Origin: UBA4582 sp002389265
GTDB taxonomy: Bacteria; Pseudomonadota; Gammaproteobacteria; Pseudomonadales; Azotimanducaceae
Assembly: GCA_943788825.1 (NCBI GenBank)
Contig: CALSRT010000005.1
Coordinates: 91,070-155,069 of the forward strand
Reading direction: 5' to 3'
DNA length: 64,000 nucleotides
Both the position numbers and the translations under genes were made by a program. Positions 16,840-26,071 of the stretch are shown in pieces. Numbering within the stretch: position 1 is the stretch's first letter; every line of letters begins with the position of its first letter. A model generated the notes under the pieces. The model ran no database searches, was not told where the DNA came from, and saw nothing but the letters and a program-made list of their open reading frames with translations.

Positions 16840-16996
16840 ACATACCCAACGCCAAATAAACCATAATAAAAGCTTTTCCAGCGCCTGTCATATACCACTC
16901 ATTCTGCTATGCTCGAAGCCAAGTTCACTGTCGGTTGCGAGGTTCTGCCTCACAACCGCGCAGACTCTAGACATTGACTAATAAGTGACTCATGCC

Positions 16997-17902
16997 ATGG
17001 CTACTAAAATACCGTTTACGTACCAATACCCCTACGAATACGCGAAGTTGGAAGAGTTATCGCCACAGATCCGTCGGGTCACGGCGCGCAACCCCAGCGG
17101 CTTTACGTTTCGCGGCACTGGCACTTATATTATCGGTCGCGGCAACGTCGCCGTGATTGATCCAGGCCCCATGTTGGAAGAGCATATCGAGGCACTCAAG
17201 ACCTGCCTGCAGGGTGAAACTGTGACCCACATTCTGATTACCCACACCCACTTTGACCACTCTCCTGCCGCGGCACCGCTGAAAGACTATTGGGGGACAA
17301 AAACCTATGGTTATGGTCCACACGGCGCAAGTAAGCGCGATCAGGGTGTCATGGTTGAGGAAGGCGGCGATATGGATTTCGTGCCGGATGTGGTTATCGC
17401 TCATGGAGACATCATCAAAGGCGACGGCTGGACCGTCGAGTGTGTCTATACACCAGGACATACTTCCAATCATGTGTGCTTTGCCCTACTTGAGGAGAAA
17501 GCCCTGTTTACCGGCGACCATGTCATGGGCTGGTCAACCAGCGTCATCGGGCCCCCTGATGGCGACATGACCCAGTATATGAACAGCTTGGAATTGCTTC
17601 TGACTCGCGATGACGAAATCTACTGGCCCACCCATGGCGCGAGTATCGGCAACGTTAAAGATTATGTCCGCGCCTTTATCGCCCACCGCTTGGAACGGGA
17701 GCAGCAGATTCTGGATTGTGTGAGCCAAGGCTACTCAAAAATTACCGATATGGTACCGGTGATGTACACCGATACCGACAAGAGCCTGTATGGTGCAGCG
17801 GCCCGCTCCGTGCTCGCCGCCATGGCGCGCCTAGTGGCGACGGGTCAGGTCATCAGTTCTGAGCCAGAGTTGAGCTTGACCGCAGACTATCGCCTAGGGT
17901 AA
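16997..17902 (+). CDS. MBL-fold metallo-hydrolase with C-terminal winged helix (LACTB2-like)
   Basis: A 301-aa metallo-beta-lactamase-fold protein. The zinc motif THTHFDHS (about residues 83-90) is followed by the His in YTPGHTSNH (about 155), the bridging Asp in FTGDHVMG (about 174) and the last His in WPTHGAS (about 210). The last 80 residues look like the winged-helix module of LACTB2-type hydrolases (RLEREQQILDCV, SVLAAMARLVATGQV). The ATG at 16997 is preferred over a GTG at 16985. Substrates in this branch are diverse (esters, thioesters, RNA), so none is assigned. It is divergent from tesB and convergent with the acyl-CoA dehydrogenases. Confidence 0.9.
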   Translation: MATKIPFTYQYPYEYAKLEELSPQIRRVTARNPSGFTFRGTGTYIIGRGNVAVIDPGPMLEEHIEALKTCLQGETVTHILITHTHFDHSPAAAPLKDYWGTKTYGYGPHGASKRDQGVMVEEGGDMDFVPDVVIAHGDIIKGDGWTVECVYTPGHTSNHVCFALLEEKALFTGDHVMGWSTSVIGPPDGDMTQYMNSLELLLTRDDEIYWPTHGASIGNVKDYVRAFIAHRLEREQQILDCVSQGYSKITDMVPVMYTDTDKSLYGAAARSVLAAMARLVATGQVISSEPELSLTADYRLG

Positions 17903-17928
17903 GTCTGCTCCTGAACTCTATAGCCATT

Positions 17929-17974
17929 GCCGGCAGACATAGCCGGCAGAAATTAGCCGGCAGAAATAGCCGGC
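17929..17974. repeat. Short tandem repeat, GCCGGCAGAAATA unit
   Basis: Three copies of a 13-14-nt unit (17929-17941, 17942-17955, 17956-17968) and a partial fourth (GCCGGC to 17974) fill the 85-bp gap between two convergent genes. GCCGGC is itself palindromic, so the copies can pair and may affect transcript ends. Confidence 0.8.
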
Positions 17975-17987
17975 TTCGGCAGCAGAG

Positions 17988-19031
17988 CTAACCCGCGTCG
18001 GTAATGGTTTTCCACGTATTGTCAGCACCCTGGGTGACCACATAGCGGCCGATTGACTGCTGCCAGTGATCCTCGTTACCGTATTCATCACGCCAGCTCC
18101 ACAATCGCCGAGTCCGCAAGTTCAAGCCGTGTTCCATGGTATAACCCATCGCGCCGTGCACCTGGTGGGCGATGTCAGTGGCAGAGCCAACGGCTTCACT
18201 AATACGCGCCTTGGCAATGGCGATATCAAACTCATTTAACGGCACCAGGGCCTCATTCAGAGAGTCTGCTGCTCGCTGACAGGCCGCTACCTCTCCCGCC
18301 AGTACCGCAAGCTGCTGCTGAATCGCTTGGAACTGGGCGATGGGTCGCCCAAACTGCTGACGCTCCATCGCGTACTGCACCGATTGCTCAAGAATCGAGG
18401 TCATCGCACCCGCCATCATCACCGACCGAGTCGCAGCGCCCAGACACCACAATTGATTCGAGAGACCCGCATCACTGGCAAACACCGCGCTCGCGGGCAG
18501 CAGACAATTGATAGCGAAATCCGACTGGGGATCCCCAGCCATCGTCTGAGTCACCTCTTGGCTGATCTCTGCCAGTGGCACGAGGCACAGATACGCGCCC
18601 GAGGCATCACTACCGACGACGATCAACGTGCTGCATAGGTTCGCGAAAGCCACGCTTTCCGCCTGTCCCTGCAGGCGATAACCAGCCCCTTCCTGGGTCA
18701 GCGTGAAAGCTGAGCCCGACACGGTCACTGGACCCACCGGCATCTGCGCGCCCACAAGCTCACAGAGCCTCGCTGCAATAAAGGTCTCGGCCAAAGGCAA
18801 TGGCGCTCCCACACTGGCTGCCTCGCGAATAATCAGCAGCGACGCCGCCAATTCTCCACCCGTACCACCACTGGCCTCACTGATTCCCGCGAGGGTCAGG
18901 CCATTGTCTTCGAGGGTTTGCCATAACCCTGCTGGCCAGACGCCAGCCTCAGCGGCGTCGACAGTGGCTTTTGTGCACTGGTCTTGCAAGATGCGTCGAA
19001 TCGTATCCGTAATTAGTTGTTGCTCATTCAT
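17988..19031 (-). CDS. Acyl-CoA dehydrogenase, second subunit of a pair
   Basis: From the ATG at 19031, backed by AAGGAG, the product is 347 aa. It has the acyl-CoA dehydrogenase fold: N-terminal helices (LITDTIRRILQ), a central beta region, and C-terminal helices with the FAD-contacting ERQQFGRPIAQFQAI (about residue 225) and HQVHGAMGYTMEHGL (about 295). It follows its partner by 10 bp. The length, the tandem arrangement and the ..WRDEYGNE tail resemble the smaller subunits of the heterotetrameric dehydrogenases used for steroid side chains and similar bulky acyl-CoAs (FadE/ChsE type). That comparison is inference; substrate is unproven. Confidence 0.9.
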   Translation of the reverse strand: MNEQQLITDTIRRILQDQCTKATVDAAEAGVWPAGLWQTLEDNGLTLAGISEASGGTGGELAASLLIIREAASVGAPLPLAETFIAARLCELVGAQMPVGPVTVSGSAFTLTQEGAGYRLQGQAESVAFANLCSTLIVVGSDASGAYLCLVPLAEISQEVTQTMAGDPQSDFAINCLLPASAVFASDAGLSNQLWCLGAATRSVMMAGAMTSILEQSVQYAMERQQFGRPIAQFQAIQQQLAVLAGEVAACQRAADSLNEALVPLNEFDIAIAKARISEAVGSATDIAHQVHGAMGYTMEHGLNLRTRRLWSWRDEYGNEDHWQQSIGRYVVTQGADNTWKTITDAG

Positions 19032-19041
19032 CAGCCGCTCC

Positions 19042-20178
19042 TTATCGCAGACCGAGACCGCGGGCAATAACACCCCGCAGAATTTCACGTGTACCACCGC
19101 GCAGGGTAAAAGACGGCGCGTGGAGAATGCATTGATGCAAGGTGTTCTGGAATCGTTGCGAAGTTTTAGCCGGCGCCAGTACTCGAATTAACTCTGGCAC
19201 AAGGCGTTCATAGGTGTTGCCCAAATCCTTAATCAATGCCGCCTCAGTAATGGGGGTCTTACCTGCCTCGAGCATTCCCGCGACGGAAATCGACATTCTT
19301 CGCAGAGTCACCAAATTGGCCAATAAACGCCCAATCAAAGCCAACTGCGCCGCATTCGGGTTATCACCGACTTCGCGAATAAACTCGACCAAAACTCGGA
19401 ATGCACTCAGAAAACGTTCAGGCCCGCTACGCTCATAACCTAGTTCACTGACCACTTGCTCCCAGCCATTGCCCGGCGTACCGATAACACTCGCATCTGG
19501 CACAAACACATCATCAAAAAACACGTGATTAAAGTCGCTGTCACCCGCCAGGTTAAGAATGCCCTTGACCGTGACATTCGGATCGTGCAAATCGACGATA
19601 AACTGGCTCAAACCCGCATGGCGATTAGTCGACTGAGGCTCGGTGCGCACTAAGGCGATCATGTAGTGGTTCATGTGCGCGCCACTGGACCAAATTTTGC
19701 TCCCATTGAGGAGCCAGCCACCATCCACCTTGACCCCATTGGTGCGCACAGAGGCTAAATCAGAGCCCGTATCAGGCTCGCTCATGCCAATGGAAAAGTA
19801 ACACTCGCCACGGACGATGCGCGGCAGGTATTCAAGCCGCTGGGCTTCGGTTCCAAACTTTAGCAGCTGCCCACCGCTCTGGCGGTCAGCGATCCAGTGT
19901 GCGCCCACCGGTGCACCGGCGGCCAGCAGCTCTTCGGTCACCACATAGCGATCTAAAAAGGACCGCTCGGCACCGCCATATTGTTTGGGCCAAGTCATGC
20001 CGATCCAGCCCTGCTGGCCTAGACGCTGACTAAATTCAGCAGACTCACCCGCATTAAAGTCTGAGTTACGCAAGTAGTCAGCCGCCAGCTCACCTTCAAC
20101 GAAGGCCCTGACCTCGGCCCTTAATGCGACACTGCTTTGCGGAAGTTTTACCGGTTCAAATTGCAGACCCTGAAACAT
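19042..20178 (-). CDS. Acyl-CoA dehydrogenase, first subunit of a pair
   Basis: A 378-aa acyl-CoA dehydrogenase: GWIGMTWPKQYGG (about residues 56-68), CYFSIGMSEPDTGSDLASV (about 125-143), VDGGWLLNGSKIWSSGAH (about 150-167), and a CaiA/FadE-like GYERSGPERFLSAF (about 250) where this branch carries its catalytic glutamate. It oxidises acyl-CoA to the trans-2-enoyl form and passes electrons to electron-transfer flavoprotein. The downstream subunit starts 10 bp after its stop, so the two are probably made together and form an alpha2beta2 complex. Neither ETF nor its dehydrogenase is in the window. Confidence 0.92.
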   Translation of the reverse strand: MFQGLQFEPVKLPQSSVALRAEVRAFVEGELAADYLRNSDFNAGESAEFSQRLGQQGWIGMTWPKQYGGAERSFLDRYVVTEELLAAGAPVGAHWIADRQSGGQLLKFGTEAQRLEYLPRIVRGECYFSIGMSEPDTGSDLASVRTNGVKVDGGWLLNGSKIWSSGAHMNHYMIALVRTEPQSTNRHAGLSQFIVDLHDPNVTVKGILNLAGDSDFNHVFFDDVFVPDASVIGTPGNGWEQVVSELGYERSGPERFLSAFRVLVEFIREVGDNPNAAQLALIGRLLANLVTLRRMSISVAGMLEAGKTPITEAALIKDLGNTYERLVPELIRVLAPAKTSQRFQNTLHQCILHAPSFTLRGGTREILRGVIARGLGLR

Positions 20179-20274
20179 AGATCGTACCCAGCTGAAAAAT
20201 CAGTGGCTAAGGTAATGGCTTAAGCCAAATAATGCAACGCAGGCATGTCGAAAAAACTGCCTGCTGAGCATTCA

Positions 20275-21333
20275 CTAGCGTAACTCATCCGTTCCATAGG
20301 CCTCATGAAAGATATCCATCTCCGCGGCGACTTCAGCCATGTCTGCCTCGAATCGGGCTAAATGGACCAAAGCATCACCTTCATTCACCAGCGGGATTCT
20401 CGACTCGCCAATGACAATACCATCGAAGGGCGACACCAACCGCGCACTGAACCCACTGAAGATATTCGTCGGGTCAAACACCGTACCGATCAGATCACCC
20501 TTGTTGACACGGTCACCCAGGCCCACTTTTGCCTGAAACGAACCGCTATCCGGCGCTCTTAGCCAACGACTACTACGCGCAACAAAGGGTTCGGGCAGTG
20601 GTTTTTTACGGCGTGTCGCGACGATCATTCCGAGCTTACGCATGACATTTAGAATCCCTGCAACACCCACTTTGATTGACACTTCATCGTACCGCAGGGC
20701 CTCACCGGCTTCATATAGCAACACTTTGACATTGTTCTCAGTCGCCACCTGACGCAGCGAACCATCACGCTCATTAGCATTCAGCAACACAGGAACACCG
20801 AACGATGATGCTAGCTCAGCAATCTGCTCGTCATCAAGATTGCCACGTATCTGCGGCAGATTCGATCGATGCTGCGCGCCCGTATGCAGATCAATCCCAT
20901 AGTCACATTTTTTAACAACCTGTTCTAAGAATATATGACACAAGCGCGCTGTCAGCGAGCCGCGCTCTGAGCCTGGAAACGATCGATTAAGATCACGGCC
21001 ATCGGGGGAATACCGAGAATGCTGGAGCATACCAAAGCTATTAATCACAGGGATGCAAATCAAGCAGCCCTTCAATCGCTCGAATCGTCTACGGATCAGA
21101 AGGCGGCGGATAATTTCCACCCCATTGAGTTCATCGCCATGAATAGCGGCGCTGATAAACAAGGTAGGACCGGCAACTCGACCGTTGACAACATGCACCG
21201 GCAGATGCATCTGGGTATTGGTGTATAGGTTCGCGACTGGCAATTCCACCAGCTTCCTCTCGCCCGGCTTGACCTGCGTCCCACCAATCTCAATTACTTT
21301 TTGCTTGCGTGTCACGGAAGATTTCCTGTCCAT
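20275..21333 (-). CDS. Succinylglutamate desuccinylase/aspartoacylase family deacylase
   Basis: From the ATG at 21333 the protein is 352 aa; a GTG at 21369 would add 12 residues. Zinc-binding AAIHGDELNG (about residues 57-66) and the DLHTG motif (about 140) identify an M14-like AstE/AspA metallo-deacylase. The C-terminal third (SGSFQAKVGLGDRVNKGDLIG) resembles a biotinyl/lipoyl-like beta module seen in the long bacterial branch of this family. Members remove acyl groups from amino-acid derivatives. The gene lies between the MscS channel and the acyl-CoA dehydrogenases on the same strand, with no operon link that would fix the substrate. Confidence 0.9.
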   Translation of the reverse strand: MDRKSSVTRKQKVIEIGGTQVKPGERKLVELPVANLYTNTQMHLPVHVVNGRVAGPTLFISAAIHGDELNGVEIIRRLLIRRRFERLKGCLICIPVINSFGMLQHSRYSPDGRDLNRSFPGSERGSLTARLCHIFLEQVVKKCDYGIDLHTGAQHRSNLPQIRGNLDDEQIAELASSFGVPVLLNANERDGSLRQVATENNVKVLLYEAGEALRYDEVSIKVGVAGILNVMRKLGMIVATRRKKPLPEPFVARSSRWLRAPDSGSFQAKVGLGDRVNKGDLIGTVFDPTNIFSGFSARLVSPFDGIVIGESRIPLVNEGDALVHLARFEADMAEVAAEMDIFHEAYGTDELR

Positions 21334-21483
21334 AGTCAACAACGGTTGAATGAGCGCGGAATATAGCACTGGCGGGCTGGAAGTGGTGAGCAGCTTTGAT
21401 CGATCAGGCCTAATATATCCTTTTCCAGGATCGCCTGGATCGGCGCAACTTTTCTTACACCGCAGTTAGACAAACCAGGCAAC

Positions 21484-22803
21484 CTACTCAGCCGTGGGAA
21501 AATGCTTCTCGACTTCGTTCCAGTCCGGGCTCCGCAGGTGCAGATCTCGCTGCGGATAGGGAATTTCGATGCCGTGCGCCTTAAAGCTATCCCAGACACT
21601 CAGCAGAATTTCACTGTTTAAATTGGCTCTGCCATTCATCGGGTCATCAATCCAGTAACGAATTTCCAAATCCACCGAACTATCGCCAAACCGTCGCAGC
21701 AGGCACACGGGCCCTGGTTCCTTGAGCACCCGCTTCGCGCCTCTGGCAGCCTCGACACAAAGCGCCATGGCTTGTTTGACATCCGATTTATAGTGCACGC
21801 CAATAGGCAGGCGAATGCGATAAAGGTTGTTGCTGTGTGACCAGTTCTCGACACGGTTGACGATCAGGTCTTCGTTCGGGATCAAGTGCTCTATACCATC
21901 TCGCGTGGTCACCGACACGTAACGCCCCCCGAGAGAGTCTACGCGCCCGTAGTAGTCGGCCACCGCAATCACATCACCTGGCTTAATCGATTTATCCATC
22001 AACAAGATAATGCCGCTGATCAGATTGGCAACGATCTTCTGCAATCCCAAACCAATGCCGACACCCACCGCGCCACCAATCACTGCAAACGCCGTCAGGT
22101 CAATACCCACAGCACTGATCGCTGCGACCACCGCGATGAATATCACCGTGATCTTGAACAGCTTGGCGAACAGTTCTTGCACCGACGGTGTCAGGTCAGG
22201 GATCGCCTTAATCCGGTTTTCGAAGAAGGTTGCGAGCACATTAGAGACCCACAAAAGCACACCGAGCGCGAACATGCCCTTGATGACCGTAAACAACGAA
22301 ATACGAACCTGACCAAAGTCGACGCCGATATAATTCAGCAGATCGATTGACTGACCGAGCCAACCCACGATATTCAATGCCGCCACTGTCCAAGCAATGA
22401 CGGCCACCACTCGACCCAGGAGCGGACTATAAATGAACGTGGTCGCAATTCGAATAATTACCCACGCAGACAGCAGACTGGCGGTCACCCGCATTAATCC
22501 TGGCTCAAACCCGAGTTGTTGGGCCAACCCGTTACATAACCACTGCAACACTAGCCAATAAAGCGGCGCCAATACCACCACGACAGCAGACAGCAGTCGA
22601 TACAGCGCTTGGTTATTCTGATGCACCTCGGCCTGGGCGAGCAGTTTCGGCCGGTGATAGCCCGCGGCCAGTCGAGCCACCAAGCCGACAAAAACAACAA
22701 TACCGAACTCGATTCCAGACTGAACACTGAACAGCTGTTCGATGAGCAGGTGCCACTCGGCAATCGCGAAGTGGATGACAGGCAACTCTTGTAATTCGCT
22801 CAT
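21484..22803 (-). CDS. MscS-family mechanosensitive channel with four or more membrane segments
   Basis: The ATG at 22803 gives 439 aa; an upstream TTG is less likely. N-terminal hydrophobic segments cover about residues 20-190. The pore-lining helix and following beta domain are clear: AVIGGAVGVGIGLGLQKIVA (about 243-262), LISGIILLMDKSIKPGDVI (about 263-281), and YGRVDSLGGRYVSVTTRDG. These are hallmarks of the MscS/YnaI-type tension-gated channel of the inner membrane, which releases solutes on osmotic downshock. The C-terminal cytoplasmic cage ends near RSPDWNEVEKHF. It is monocistronic or leads into the deacylase gene 150 bp downstream. Confidence 0.93.
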   Translation of the reverse strand: MSELQELPVIHFAIAEWHLLIEQLFSVQSGIEFGIVVFVGLVARLAAGYHRPKLLAQAEVHQNNQALYRLLSAVVVVLAPLYWLVLQWLCNGLAQQLGFEPGLMRVTASLLSAWVIIRIATTFIYSPLLGRVVAVIAWTVAALNIVGWLGQSIDLLNYIGVDFGQVRISLFTVIKGMFALGVLLWVSNVLATFFENRIKAIPDLTPSVQELFAKLFKITVIFIAVVAAISAVGIDLTAFAVIGGAVGVGIGLGLQKIVANLISGIILLMDKSIKPGDVIAVADYYGRVDSLGGRYVSVTTRDGIEHLIPNEDLIVNRVENWSHSNNLYRIRLPIGVHYKSDVKQAMALCVEAARGAKRVLKEPGPVCLLRRFGDSSVDLEIRYWIDDPMNGRANLNSEILLSVWDSFKAHGIEIPYPQRDLHLRSPDWNEVEKHFPTAE

Positions 22804-23052
22804 GGCGTGGGCTCGAGGCAAAATTAATCAGCAGAATAATAGCGCGGATGATAACAACGGAGCCTATGCGGCGCATCAATATATGCACACTCAACGGCTA
22901 AAACCATCGCACTGACTGGCCCGATCGCGCAGGGACCACAGCCAGCCGGTATTTCACGTGAACTCGGTCACAACTTGGAACACCCAAACAGAAATCCACC
23001 AGCGGGCACTCTAAAGTTGCCTCACGCACCAACATTCATGTGAGGAGTCGAC

Positions 23053-23379
23053 ATGACAGTCTTAATTTTTGCGCGTATTGCCATCTTATTTCTACTGTTT
23101 ATGGTCACGCTCAGCATCAATCTGGATGACAACCTGATTGCCCGCCTGGGGTTTTCAAATAACCTGGGCCTGATTCTCAGCGGCGCCATCGCCTGCACGT
23201 TATGTGTTAATGATCGCACGCCTATTATCATGGCCATGGTGATCATCTTGTCTTTGAACGCCAATATGCCGGCGGACTTTAGCCTTAATTTTGGTTACGA
23301 CCGCGACCTTTATGGTGGGTTTATGCTGGCCCTGGTAATCCAACCCCTTTTGATCTGGGCCTTTGAGCTCCGGCCTTAA
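23053..23379 (+). CDS. Small hypothetical inner-membrane protein, 108 aa
   Basis: The ATG at 23053 follows TGAGGAG at 7-nt spacing. The protein has three or four hydrophobic stretches: IFARIAILFLLFMVTLSI (about residues 5-22), LGLILSGAIACTLCV (about 38-52), PIIMAMVIILSLNA, and FMLALVIQPLLIWAF at the end. Polar turns with NLDDN and YDRDL separate them. I do not recognise the family; there is no catalytic motif. It is alone on the plus strand, 100 bp before soxC and 250 bp after the divergent MscS gene. Confidence 0.75.
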   Translation: MTVLIFARIAILFLLFMVTLSINLDDNLIARLGFSNNLGLILSGAIACTLCVNDRTPIIMAMVIILSLNANMPADFSLNFGYDRDLYGGFMLALVIQPLLIWAFELRP

Positions 23380-23478
23380 CGCCAGGCCACTAGTCAGGTG
23401 AAGTAAATTGCTTTGCTATCGATCAGCTACTAGTTTAGTTTCCCTCCAATACAAAATACTGCAATTGAGGCTCAGCGA

Positions 23479-24723
23479 ATGGACAAGGACTCGATTAATC
23501 AGGTCATCGAGGGCGGCCTCCTCCCTCGGCGCGCATTATTAAAAGCCTCGGCCCTGGGTTTGGCCGGCAGCTTCGTCGTGCCCGCCAGAGCGAGCCAAGA
23601 CTGGATGACCCACGCTGGCGAGCCTCAAGGTGAATACGGCCAACCGTCACCCTTCGCTCAACTCAAGCGGGAACAGACTGGCGGCCATCCCCTGGGCCAC
23701 GCAGCTGGCTCATCATCCACGCCATTGCAAGATCTCAATGGCACCATTACACCTAACAGCCTACATTTTGAACGCCATCACAGCGGTATACCCGCTATTG
23801 ATCCAGCCCGGCATACACTCACTATCTACGGTGATGTTCGCAGACAACTGCAGTTCAGTTACGAGGATCTGCTGGCCTACCCCATGGAAACCCATCAATA
23901 CTTTCTGGAGTGCTCCGGTAATAGCTTTCGCAACACCCTTAACGAACCGTTAGATCTGACCGCAGGCTCCCTCAATGGCTTGGTCTCAGGCGCCGAGTGG
24001 ACCGGCGTACCACTACATTATCTGCTCGACGAGGCCGGGATCGATTCAGCCGCCCGTTGGGTCATCGCCGAGGGCGCCGATGCTGCTGGCATGACCCGCA
24101 GCTTACCGATGAAGCTGGCACTTGATAATGTCATGGTCGCCCTGTACCAAAATGGCGAGCCCCTTCGACCTGCGCAGGGCTACCCCATGCGCTTGTTCGT
24201 GCCGGGCAGCGAGGGCAATATCAGCGTCAAATGGTTACAGAGCCTCAAGGTCCAAGGGATGCCTGCCTATACTCGGGATGAAACCGCCAAGTACACCGAC
24301 CTGTTGGCCAATGGCCAGGCCGAGATGTTTTCGCTGGCCATGGGGGTCAAATCGTTGATCACCTCTCCTTCTGGCAAAATGACCCTGAACCGAAAAGGCA
24401 TTTATGAAGTGACGGGCCTGGCCTGGTCAGGCGCGGCGGCGATTCGAGGTGTGGAGATCAGCGCTGATGGCGGCGTGACCTGGGAGCCCGCTGCGCTGCA
24501 ATCGGCTGCCCGACCTATGGCACTCACGCGATTTCGCCTGCCCTGGCGCTGGGTGGGTCAAAGCAGCATTCTGCAAAGCCGTGCGACAGATACTCAAGGC
24601 AATATCCAACCTACCCGAACAGTCGCACTGGCACGCTATTCAGCAGCCGGTTTTTACCACTATAACGGTATCCAGAGCTGGCACGTATCAAACGCAGGAG
24701 TGGTTAAAAATGTTTACGTGTAA
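23479..24723 (+). CDS. soxC: Sulfite/sulfane dehydrogenase molybdopterin subunit SoxC
   Basis: A 414-aa oxidoreductase of the sulfite-oxidase fold. A Tat signal is present (PRRALLKASALGLAGSF, residues 17-33), so the folded molybdoenzyme is exported. SoxC landmarks are DWMTHAGEPQGEYGQPS (about 41-57), SLHFERHHSGIP (about 95), the molybdenum Cys in FLECSGNS (about 145), LVSGAEWTGVPL, and the C-terminal ALTRFRLPWRW and QSRATD. In the Sox pathway SoxCD oxidises the sulfane sulfur bound to SoxY. The gene overlaps soxD by 14 bp. No soxXYZAB genes are in the window, so its acceptor or donor here is unclear. Confidence 0.93.
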   Translation: MDKDSINQVIEGGLLPRRALLKASALGLAGSFVVPARASQDWMTHAGEPQGEYGQPSPFAQLKREQTGGHPLGHAAGSSSTPLQDLNGTITPNSLHFERHHSGIPAIDPARHTLTIYGDVRRQLQFSYEDLLAYPMETHQYFLECSGNSFRNTLNEPLDLTAGSLNGLVSGAEWTGVPLHYLLDEAGIDSAARWVIAEGADAAGMTRSLPMKLALDNVMVALYQNGEPLRPAQGYPMRLFVPGSEGNISVKWLQSLKVQGMPAYTRDETAKYTDLLANGQAEMFSLAMGVKSLITSPSGKMTLNRKGIYEVTGLAWSGAAAIRGVEISADGGVTWEPAALQSAARPMALTRFRLPWRWVGQSSILQSRATDTQGNIQPTRTVALARYSAAGFYHYNGIQSWHVSNAGVVKNVYV

Positions 24724-25258
24724 AACCTTCGTGCCTCGATGCGCAACAACAGCCATGGTTTTGCTGGCGCTGTCGGCCAGTGCCACCGCCCTCGCCCAAC
24801 CCGTGCTCGATGGGCACAACATCAAGCCCGAGCTTGGCCGGCTCGTACCCGACTATCAAGGGACTATCGTCTCTGGCAACGGTTCCGGATTGCCCCTAGG
24901 CCAAGGCAGCGTCGAACAAGGCGAGCAGGTTTTTAACGCGCGTTGCGCTGCCTGCCACGGCCTGGACGGCAAACTCGCAGGCAATCAGCTGGCGGGTGGC
25001 ATCGGTACCTTAGCCACGGCCCAGCCAGTCAAAACCGTTGGCAGCTATTGGCCTTACGCGCCGACTTTGTATGACTATATCGCTCGCGCTATGCCCTATA
25101 ACGAAGAAAAATCGCTGTCTGTGAACGAGGTCTATGGAGCCACTGCCTATGTGTTGTATCTCAACGGTATCGTCAAACGCAGCGACGTCGTTAGCGACAG
25201 CACTCTGGCCGACATCCAAATGCCCAACCGCGACGGTTTTATCGAGCTGCAGCAATAA
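24710..25258 (+). CDS. soxD: SoxD-like c-type cytochrome
   Basis: The start ATG at 24710 follows GCAGGAG and overlaps the 3' end of soxC. The 182-aa product has a Sec signal (MVLLALSASATALA) and one heme-c motif, CAACHGLDG (about residues 75-83); a likely methionine axial ligand is in IARAMPYNEEKSL (about 130). Spacing and the region VNEVYGATAYVLYLNGIV match the single-heme N-terminal part of SoxD cytochromes. It should take electrons from SoxC in the periplasm. Standard SoxD in Paracoccus is a longer diheme protein, so this is the short monoheme form. Confidence 0.9.
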   Translation: MFTCKTFVPRCATTAMVLLALSASATALAQPVLDGHNIKPELGRLVPDYQGTIVSGNGSGLPLGQGSVEQGEQVFNARCAACHGLDGKLAGNQLAGGIGTLATAQPVKTVGSYWPYAPTLYDYIARAMPYNEEKSLSVNEVYGATAYVLYLNGIVKRSDVVSDSTLADIQMPNRDGFIELQQ

Positions 25259-25261
25259 GCG

Positions 25262-25858
25262 CTAGCCTGCAGCCGCAAGCTGAGCCTCGACAAACTCCAT
25301 TCGGTCTTTGCCCCAGTACAGGGTGTCATCGATCATGATCGACGGGGCGCCGAATACCCCGCGGGCCAGGGCCGAATTCGTCGATTCGATTAGCGCCTCG
25401 CGCACCACCTGGCTTTCGCAAGCAATCTCAAAGGCTGTTGGATCAACACCCAGGCTTTCCGCGATACCTCGCAGCACACTGTACTCGCCAATAGTGCCGA
25501 TGTTCTGTTCCCAGTAGGCGGCAAAAATCGCCGCGATAAATGCCTGCTCCAGACCCCACTGGCGCATGGCGATGGCCCCCTTCAATGCACGACTGGTCTT
25601 GATCGGAAATTGATCCGGCATCCTGAAAGGCAGATCATAACGCTTGGCCCAGCGCATCAGGTCATCCCGGCGGTTGCGTAGCTTGGCTTTGGGCTCATCC
25701 ATCAGCACGTAACGATTCGACTGAAACACATGACCAAGATTAAAGGCATGCCAATTGATCTGCGCATCATACCGAGCCGCCAAAGGCTGGATCAGCTGCA
25801 GCGCGAAATAGGTATTCGTGCTGCCCAGATCCCAGTAGAAATCGATGATTTTCGTCAT
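25262..25858 (-). CDS. DsbA-family / 2-hydroxychromene-2-carboxylate isomerase-like protein
   Basis: A 198-aa thioredoxin-fold protein of the kappa-GST/HCCA isomerase type: DFYWDLGSTNTYFALQLI at the N-terminus with Ser-Thr in place of a CxxC, NWHAFNLGHVFQSN (about residues 36-49), and the C-terminal ARGVFGAPSIMIDDTLYWG (about 163-181), the cis-Pro region of the family. Such enzymes use glutathione as cofactor for cis-trans isomerisation in aromatic-ring breakdown or act as general glutathione enzymes. It converges on soxD with only 3 bp between the stops. No aromatic catabolism genes adjoin it. Confidence 0.9.
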   Translation of the reverse strand: MTKIIDFYWDLGSTNTYFALQLIQPLAARYDAQINWHAFNLGHVFQSNRYVLMDEPKAKLRNRRDDLMRWAKRYDLPFRMPDQFPIKTSRALKGAIAMRQWGLEQAFIAAIFAAYWEQNIGTIGEYSVLRGIAESLGVDPTAFEIACESQVVREALIESTNSALARGVFGAPSIMIDDTLYWGKDRMEFVEAQLAAAG

Positions 25859-26071
25859 TTAGCGTACTCTTTAAGTGCTCGCGGCACTGCCCAACTCAAT
25901 ATTTTCCCCTTGCCACCTATGGCACGTGAGATTGTCCATATACAGGGTGACCTGCGACCCCAACATTGAATCATGCAATGAACCAAGCCATCGACGACAA
26001 CACAGGAACGCCAAGAAGCGTAAACGATTTCGAGCATACAGTGAAAACTGTTATGGCAGTTAATCAGGCGT

